Assembly: GCF_022965805.1 (NCBI RefSeq)
Contig: NC_133108.1
Span: 21,171,545 to 21,235,544, forward strand
Direction of reading: 5' to 3'
Length of the DNA stretch: 64,000 nucleotides
Source: Primulina eburnea
Lineage: Eukaryota; Streptophyta; Magnoliopsida; Lamiales; Gesneriaceae
Shown: piece by piece, positions 57,174-64,000 of the stretch
How positions within the stretch are numbered: position 1 is the first letter of the stretch
Layout of the letters: every line of letters begins with the position of its first letter
Position numbers and translations under genes: made by a program
Notes under the pieces: generated by a model
The model's input: the letters and a program-made list of their open reading frames with translations, nothing else
What the model was told of the DNA's origin: nothing
The model's database searches: none

Positions 57174-58660
57174 CCATGAAAGTGATGCATTTTTTGGTCT
57201 AGGTTCTTCACTGAGTATTCCTGTTATTTATTGTTTACAAGCTACTAAATTGTTGCACAAAGGTTGTATTGGTATTCTGGCTTCGATATTGGATATGAGA
57301 AAGGAGAGTAATTTGCAATTGCAGAATATTGAGGTGGTGAAGGATTATCATGATGTGTTTGTAGAGGAAGTACCTGGATTACCACCTGATCGAGAGGTAG
57401 AGTTTGTTACTGATTTAATTCCAGGTACAACTCCAATATCTAAGGCTCCGTACAGAATGGCTCCGACCGAAATGAAAGAATTGAAAAATCAATTGCAGGA
57501 GCTATTAGATAAAAGTTTTATATGCCCTAGTTCCTCGCCGTGGGGAGCTCCAGTTTTATTTAATAAAAAGAAAGATGGATCTTTGAGATTATATATTGAT
57601 TATCGTGAACTCAACAAGGTAACTATTAAAAATAATATCCTTTGCCACGGATTGATGAACTTTTTGATCAATTGCAAGGAGCCGCAGTATTCGCGAAAAT
57701 CGATCTTCGGTCCGGATATCATCAATTTGAAGGTGAAAAATGTATATATACCGAAGACTACTTTTAGAACTAGGTATGGCCATTATGAATTTTGGTGATG
57801 TCATTTGGACTAACCAATGCTCCTTCAGTTTTCATGGATTTAATGAATCATGTCTTGAAACTGTATTTAGATAATTTTGTGTTTATTGATGACATTTTGA
57901 TCTACTAAAAGACATAAGAACTTAATCGTGAGCATTTGATAATTGTGATGTAGCTATTGATGGATAAGCAATTATATGCTAAGTTAAAGAAATGTGAATT
58001 ATGGTTGGAGCAAGTGGCGTTTTTGTGCCATATCTTTTCAAAAAAAGGAATATCGCCATCAAAAAATGAGTCTATTAAGCAATGGTCCATCCAAAGACAG
58101 TTTCAGAGGTAAGAAGTTTTCTTGGTTTGGCAGGATATTACAGACGATTCATAGCGAATTTTTCAACGATAGCATTACCACTGACGAAGTTGATAAAGAA
58201 GTCTATCAAGTTTGAATGGACCATAGAGTGCCAACAAGCATTCCAAGCATTGAAAGATAAGTTGACTTCTGCACCTGTTTTAGTACTTCCTTGTGGTGCT
58301 GAGGATTTTGTTGTGTATACATATACTTCGAAATAGGGGTTAGGTGTTGTACTGATGCAGCATGGGAAAGTAATAGCTTATGCTTCTCGTCAGTTGAAGG
58401 ACTACGAGAAAAATTATCCACTCATGATTTGGACTTGGCATTTGTGGTATTTGCTTTAAAGATTTTGTAAAACTATCTTTATGTTGTGAAGTGTGAAATT
58501 TTTACAGATCACAAAAGTTTGAGTTATTTATTTCCACAGAAAGAGTTAAATATGTGGCAACGAAGATGGTTGGAACTGGTGAAAGACTATGATTACACCA
58601 TTAACTATCATCCTGGTAAAGCTAATGTGGTTGCGGATGCTTCGAGCCTCAAGTCGAGTT
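57165..58660 (+). pseudogene. pol: RT and RNase H of J (broken)
   Basis: From 57165 to about 57640 the frame carries the linker and RT fingers ([50 protein letters not shown]). A frameshift follows at about 57640 and it recovers at about 57725 ([16 protein letters not shown]), then a stop. FIDDILIY survives at about 57880-57905 before a stop. The connection domain at 58082-58330 ([15 protein letters not shown]) and RNase H at 58360-58650 ([30 protein letters not shown]) lie in different frames. Confidence 0.88.
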
Positions 58661-58792
58661 CCTTATTGTGTTCTATGATTTCAAAACCATTGTTGCTTGA
58701 TTTTCAAAGGAATGAGATAACTCTAGTATCTCCAAGTACACTGGCTCAATTATTTGCATTTGGTTCTCAGCTAAACTTTCTATGATAGAATT

Positions 58793-59980
58793 TTGAAGGA
58801 ACAACCGTCCGATGATCAACTGTTGGAATTAAAGAGAAAGAGTGAATTAACAGGAGTTTCTGAGTTTGGGTTGAATCAAGATGGTTTGTTGACCTTTCGA
58901 GGTAGGATCTGTGTTTCTTTGGGGGATGACATTCGGAAAGATATTCTTATTGAAGCGCATTTAGCGCCATATTCGGTACACCCTGGTAGTACAAATATGT
59001 TCAATGATCTTTGACGCCTTTACTGGTGGCCAAGTATGAGGAAAGATATTATGTTATTTGCTTCTGAATGTCTAAACTATCAGCATGTTAAGATTGAGCA
59101 TCAGAGGCCAGCGGGATTGTTGCAGTCCTTACCCATACCGCAGCGGAAATGATAACATATTACCATGGATTTTTTTGTTGGGTTGCCAAGGACTTAGAAG
59201 GGCTACATTTATATTTGGGTGATCGTGGATCGATTGACCAAGTCATCACATTTTCTTCTTGTTAAGACGACATATTCTATGAATCAATATGCTGAGGCTT
59301 ATGTTAAAGAAATTTTGAAACTTCATGGGATACCAGTGTCGATAGTTTCAGATCGTGATCCAAGGTTTACATCTGAGTTCTGGAAGAGTTTACATAGAGC
59401 CTTGGGTATGAAATTGGCCTTTAGTACCGCCTATCATCAAAGCGACGGGCAATCATAAATGGTTATTCAAATTCAGGAAGATAAGTTAAGGACTTGCACC
59501 ATTGATTTTCCGGGAAGTTGGGATTCCAAGTTTCCTTTGGTAGAGTTCACATATAATAAAAGCTACCAGTCTTCAATCGACATGGCACCCTATGAAGCTT
59601 TATATGGAAGGAAGTGCCGATCTTCGTTGTATTGGGAAGAGTTTGGAGAAAGGACGACGTTGGGCCCGGAGTCGGTTCAACAAACAACAGATTTTGTGAC
59701 ATTGATCCAAGAGAGAATTAAGATCGCTCAATCTAGATAGAAAAGTTATGCTGATGTGAGACGACGTCCTTTGGCATTCGAGGTTTGGGACCATGTTTTC
59801 ATTAAGATAGCTCCTCTCAAAGGAGTTATGAGATTTGGCACGAAAGGTAAACTAAGTCCTCAATACATTAGGTCGTTTGAGATTCTTGATAAGATTGGAG
59901 ACCGAGCCTATCGTCTTGCATTACCACCGGACTTGGATCGAGTACATAATTTTTTTCATGTTTCTATGCTCCGTAATTAA
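58793..59980 (+). pseudogene. Integrase of J (broken)
   Basis: The zinc domain at 58940-59105 has HLAPYSVHPGSTNMF, then a stop, then CLNYQHVK where the second Cys of the CX2C is Tyr. The core at 59219-59740 has IVSDRDPRFTSEFW and GQS followed by a stop where the Glu should be, then FTYNKSYQSSIDMAPYEALY. The GPY/F region at 59756-59980 has LAFEVWDHVF and QYIRSFEIL, where GPY reads RSF. It ends at FHVSMLRN. Multiple active-site losses. Confidence 0.86.
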
Positions 59981-60218
59981 GTATCTTTCTAATCCATCCC
60001 ATGTTCTTCGGCACGAATCTTTGGACCTTTTGACTAATTTGAGCTACGAGGAAGTTCTGGTTCAAATTCTTGATCACAAGGTAAAAGTATTAATAAACAA
60101 GGAAATTGGACTTGTGAAAGTTCTATGGAGGAATCAAGTGATTGAAGAGGATACATGGGAACCTGAGGAGGAGATGAAACAGCGTTATCTAGATTTATTC
60201 GACGGTAAGCAAATTTAG
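59970..60218 (+). pseudogene. Chromodomain of J integrase
   Basis: Shifted by one frame from the integrase. It reads KYLSNPSHVL, then GLVKVLWRNQVIEEDTWEPE and ends near YLDLFDG at TAG. It is a typical C-terminal chromodomain of chromoviruses. Confidence 0.85.
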
Positions 60219-60234
60219 GGGATGAAATTTTTAT

Positions 60235-60247
60235 AAGGAGGGGAGAT
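60235..60247 (+). other. Polypurine tract of J
   Basis: AAGGAGGGGAGAT directly before the 3' LTR. Confidence 0.85.
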
Positions 60248-61919
60248 TGTAATATCCCAACCTTTTTAATATTATATTGCCTATGATGTATTCTTTGGGT
60301 TGGTGTTTTTGATTTATGGTTATGGTTATTTTATATTCATGGCTATTGTGGTATTGTTTTGTTAGTTGTTATGGTTGTGAAGGTATAATGGTGGGATTTG
60401 ATTTATGGTTTGATGATTATGTTAAAGAATGGTTATTGTTTTTGGTGTTATAGTTGGTGATGATATGGAGGAGGATGAGTTATTGTCGTGATGGTTTTAT
60501 GAATGATTTGATGATGTATTTGGATGTTTAGTTGCATTGATATTGCATGGCACTGGAAGATGATGGAATCTAGGTGCATTGGCGATAGTTTTTAGGTGCA
60601 GGGGCAGCGCTGCTGGTGCAGGCGGCAGCGCCGAAGCCCTGGCACCGCAGCGTACACAGGCAGCGGCGAGGCGCTGAAGCGCGGGCGCCGCGGCGCTAGT
60701 AGGGCGAAAGTGTTTTTTTTAAAACACGTTTTTGAGGGATTGAAGGCTTTTTAATGCCAATTCTAGAGAGTTCTACTCACTTCTCTTCTCCTTCCTTATT
60801 TTCCATAAGCCTTTCTCTTCAAGGTTTTCTCTCCTTCAATTTCTCCACTTCAAGCTCAAGGATCATACTAGATTTCTTCTTACTCCAAGCTCAATTTTCA
60901 AGCTCCAAGGTAAGGATTATATATTCTTGACTTGAGTATGGTTTGAGGAGTAGATAATTTAAGTTGGTTGGTTGATTCATTTGATTAATGGTTTATTATG
61001 TGTATATTGTTGTAGGAATTCTTTCAAGATCATCATAGCTATTGTGTACTTTTTGGGTTGTAATTAGAAGCTCTCCTTCTTGCTCACATGATAATTACAT
61101 GTACATAAGCCATATTTATTGATTTCTAGCTACTTCCATTGATATATTCTTGAAGTATATATTGCTATTTATTCATTGATTTAGGAATACTATTGAATTT
61201 TTTGATAAAAGAGCTAGTAAGCCACTGTTGCCCACCAAGTGTTTTTTTCAATTTCCTCAATGAAGTTCCTATGATTAAAGTAAAGGATTGATAGTATTTA
61301 CATGCATGTCATTGGCCAATTTCATGATGAAGGAGTATCTCTCACAGCTTTGATATTTATATCAAAGAGATACTTATTACATGGTCACAGGTCACAGAAC
61401 TATCAATTCATTCCTTTAATTCATGCCAAGAAATACCATCGATGTTGCTTTGATATCTATTGTTTATTGAAGATGGTATTATAATGTTTTTCATTGCCAT
61501 AGCATGTTATTCAAGCCAAGCCTATGTATATATATTTTTTATTTATATCTTTCTACTTACTGAGTTTTATCTCATTCCAATTAATATCATGTGATGAAGG
61601 TGATAAGAAAGAATGAAATGTATTGTCCAGTGTGGAAGAAGTCATATGGAAAGAGGAAGGGAAAATTTTGGCATGTAAAATTTATTTTGATGGGTTGGAT
61701 CATGGGTGGTTATACGTGTTAGTATGCCCTTTTTGTGAATGAATTGTATATTTTGGTGATGATGTTTGGATTATGTTTAAATAGAAAATTTAAAAATGGT
61801 TACGTTAAAGTTTAATTGTTAATACGAGATTTATTTTGTTTATATTTCCCTTTTTCAAATGTAATGCTTCCGCGCATGTTATTCTTTAAGTTTAATTGTC
61901 ATGGGAGTGGGGTGTTTCA
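60248..61919 (+). repeat. 3' LTR of J
   Basis: Aligns throughout with 53907-55639 but with many small differences and a shorter GC-rich block. J is therefore older than B or E. Confidence 0.9.
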
Positions 61920-61924
61920 GATGG

Positions 61925-62160
61925 TGTTGACAAAAACGGGGAATAAGAACATCATCAACAACGATCTAAGAAGAGACCGAGTCAAGAAACTGATCGAGGA
62001 CCAGCTGATAAAAGAAACAAGAAATGAAGAACAGTCCAGATCAGTTATAAGACAATCTCTACATTCAGTTATTAGTCTTGGCAGATTTTCAGTCAGTAGA
62101 AGATTCTTTTATTCTGAGATTCTTTTACTCTTTCATTCTTTGTACAAATCTGTAAAGTGA
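61925..62160 (+). pseudogene. K ORF, segment 3
   Basis: Continues K after J. A charged frame follows (RRDRVKKLIEDQLIKETRNE) but the reading frame changes relative to segment 2. It ends about 95 bp before K's polypurine tract. No domain was recognised. Confidence 0.4.
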
Positions 62161-62240
62161 AAGATTTTTCAATAAAAGATTATCTTATCTACAAAAGTCC
62201 AGTTTGATCAGGTCGTAACTTCTAAGTTTTGTCAAAGACC
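62161..62240 (+). other. Short non-coding end of K internal region
   Basis: AT-rich, with CAATAAAAG at about 62170. Nothing else was seen before the polypurine tract. Confidence 0.5.
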
Positions 62241-62254
62241 AAAAAGAGGAAAAT
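62241..62254 (+). other. Polypurine tract of K
   Basis: AAAAAGAGGAAAAT just before the LTR start TGTTGAAATT. Confidence 0.7.
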
Positions 62255-63314
62255 TGTTGAAATTATAATTTCGGAGTTTGACAAATTGAGGGTGAAAAGA
62301 TTGAAGAATTGATCAAGAAAACTGAGCTGAAGATGTGTAACTGATAGTTATCCAAACTGAAGATTAATGAGAAAATTATTAAAGGAAATTGAACTATTCA
62401 AAGCACACTGGAGCTGTGTAGTCAACTGGACGATCAGTTAAGACTGATTAGTTACACAACAATCAGTTAATCATATCGGATATGAAGAGTCAATTGATAA
62501 ATCAGCTTGATATGTCATCAGTTATAATCGAAGCAACAACCGACAGTTTGTACAAAAGCAGTCTGCAACTTATAGTAGGAACGTCGCATTTTAGAATAGC
62601 TACAGTGTACAATTGTCATAATAATGTTGACGTGTCTAACGGATATATAGATTCAAACGCATTCATTGTTATCGTTGGCGAACAAATCCTATAAATAGCT
62701 GAGAAAAACACTAGAAGCGCACACATTCATTCTTGAGTTACACAGTCAGTTACGAAGTTAGCAAGAAATCTGTGTATTTTCATTTTAAGTTAACCTTCGA
62801 TTTAAAGCTCTAAAAAGCTCATGTTTATCATACATATTAATAGCTTTCAGGCTATATTAATTGTTGTAATATACGATCTTTTAGAAATCTGTCGTGCTTA
62901 GAAATTACATCAGTTGAGTACTGATAAAATTTTTATTGATACTAATAGTTTCAGTTTTGGCAGTGTTAAGTCCAAATTGAAGTGGGTTTGTACAAAGTGT
63001 TGTATATATCAAATCCTTTTAATAAACATCGTATCCTCAAGATAGAAGGGGTGACGTAGGAGCATTTGAAGTCTCCGAACATCCACAAATCTTACGTTCT
63101 TTATTCTCAGTTTTATTCTATCTGACATTCAGTTTATTTCCGCACTTTCATTAGTTAACCGATTGACACTGACAACAAGATTTGTAAATTCAGTTTATCA
63201 ATAAACTGATTTATCCTTTGAAAAGTTGTGAAAATTGACAAGTGTTTATTCATTCAAGTGTTTATTCATCCCCTCTACTTCTAAACACTTTATCACACCC
63301 AACCGATCTTAACA
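62255..63314 (+). mobile_element. 3' LTR of element K
   Basis: A 1060-bp LTR with TGTTGAAATTATAATTTCGG at its start and CCGATCTTAACA at its end. It is related along much of its length to solo LTR G in opposite orientation. It shares with F and G a block around AGGAGCATTTGAAGTC (about 63057-63073) next to GTGACGTAGG. The 5' part of K must lie left of F or outside the window. Confidence 0.78.
62690..62697 (+). promoter_or_regulatory. TATA box of K LTR
   Basis: TATAAATA in the context CCTATAAATAGC, a near-perfect plant TATA box. Transcription probably starts near 62725. Confidence 0.7.
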
Positions 63315-63375
63315 AAAAAATTTCAATGAAAATCTTAGATGGATTATGAACCTTGCGGCTCTGATACCAATTAAA
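63315..63375 (-). other. Start of internal region of element L with PBS
   Basis: GCTCTGATACCA at 63358-63369 is a minus-strand tRNA-Met PBS, 6 bases from the LTR. The preceding GGATTATGAACC also occurs before D's PBS (about 32268), so L is a D relative. K's 3' LTR abuts it, so K inserted into L close to the PBS. Confidence 0.75.
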
Positions 63376-64000
63376 TGTCATGCCCCGAGACCGAGGTGTC
63401 GGTGACATCCGGCATTGTTTAAAATTTTTATTGAAAACAATCAGCCTCGTAGAAAATAGCCAAAATCAGTCTAATTGATGAAAGAACACTGTCTTTACAT
63501 ATGCAAAATACAAATAATGCAGAAGCTGTTCTTACAAAGAAAAATACAAAATGCGGAAGCAAATAAAGTATAATAATGAAATCAGGGACTTGGTCTTTAT
63601 AACTCTAGTTTTTTTTATCAGCCCAAAAAATGATCTTGTTCCGTCTCTTCCACCTGTTTTTCATTATTATTTTGGAAGGAAGGTAAAGGGGTGAGCGTTT
63701 TGGGAAGCACTCATCAAGTGGGGGTCGATCGAATACCAGAATAACAAATTATATATGCATATCTTTAAAGTAATCATTTTTCAAAGTAGAAGAAAAAAAC
63801 GGAACAGTCAAAGTTCAGAACTTATATCAGACGATCAGATCATATCAAATATAACAAAATCTTAACATAACAAAATCTTACCAAATCAGAATCACATACT
63901 GAACACAAATCTTATAATAATGACCATGAGTTATCCTTGATCTTGCACTACAAGTAAATATAGATTTAACAATATTCAAATGACAACGATTTTTGTTAAA
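63376..64000 (-). mobile_element. 5' LTR of element L (cut by window end)
   Basis: Starts TGTCATGCCCCGAGACCGAG on +, like the D LTR start, with shared words GACATCCGGCATTGTTTAA and GCACTCA(T/G)CAAGTGGGG. Its right end is outside the window. Confidence 0.8.

Larger units (their letters stand above)
53907..61919 (+). mobile_element. Element J: full-length but broken Ty3 chromovirus
   Basis: Perfect TSD GATGG (53902-53906 and 61920-61924). LTRs of 1733 and 1672 bp start TGTAATATCCCAACCTTTTT and end with GGGTG(C/T)TTCA. Gag, protease, RT, RNase H, integrase, GPY/F and chromodomain are all recognisable in order but split by many stops and frameshifts. It is a different family from B/C and from D. 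Confidence 0.92.

Overview
The window looks like heterochromatic DNA of a flowering plant, almost certainly a eudicot. It is AT-rich and consists almost wholly of LTR retrotransposons inserted into one another. The style is compatible with Lamiales, but that is only an impression. I found no convincing host gene, tRNA, rRNA or CRISPR array.

Elements are lettered A to L, and most edges are fixed by 5-bp target-site duplications (TSDs). A (Ty3 chromovirus type, + strand) enters from the left and ends in a 2.4-kb LTR at 4395. From 4396 to 7401 lie an unassigned non-coding stretch with promoter- and intron-like signals, a Ty1/copia scrap and CACTA-like subterminal repeats. F (7402-42693, - strand) is a non-autonomous element with LTRs of about 1.5-1.6 kb around only 538 bp of internal DNA. 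Its left LTR was invaded by solo LTR G (8975-9973) and by B (10006-25415), and B's 3' LTR was invaded by C (16447-23949). Its right LTR was invaded by D (26758-41958), and D's 5' LTR was invaded by E (33392-41114).

To the right of F is the 3' part of K (+ strand). Its unidentified acidic/coiled-coil ORF is split by H (43440-53350, carrying solo LTR I at 49833-51809) and by J (53907-61919). K's 3' LTR ends at 63314. K itself seems to lie inside L, a relative of D whose PBS and 5' LTR run off the right end.

The best-preserved coding element is C: gag with two zinc knuckles, aspartic protease, reverse transcriptase, RNase H, HHCC integrase, GPY/F and chromodomain, broken by two frameshifts and one TGA. 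B has an intact Gag but a ruined pol, yet its two LTRs match in length to within 2 bp. E and H share a gag start codon changed to ATA and the same lost protease active site, although their LTR pairs are very similar. They look like copies of a dead master that still moves, presumably using proteins from elements like C.

The most striking signal is in the LTRs of A, B, C and I. Just upstream of a TATATATA box they carry arrays of the palindrome GCGCATATGCGC in pairs, with copies exactly or almost exactly 22 bp apart. H has an unrelated motif (GCGCTCGGGCGG / CCGCTCGGGCGC) at the same place, again with exact 22-bp pair spacing. E has a 27-bp minisatellite there. The upstream promoter module appears to be swapped or rebuilt between subfamilies while the core promoter is kept.
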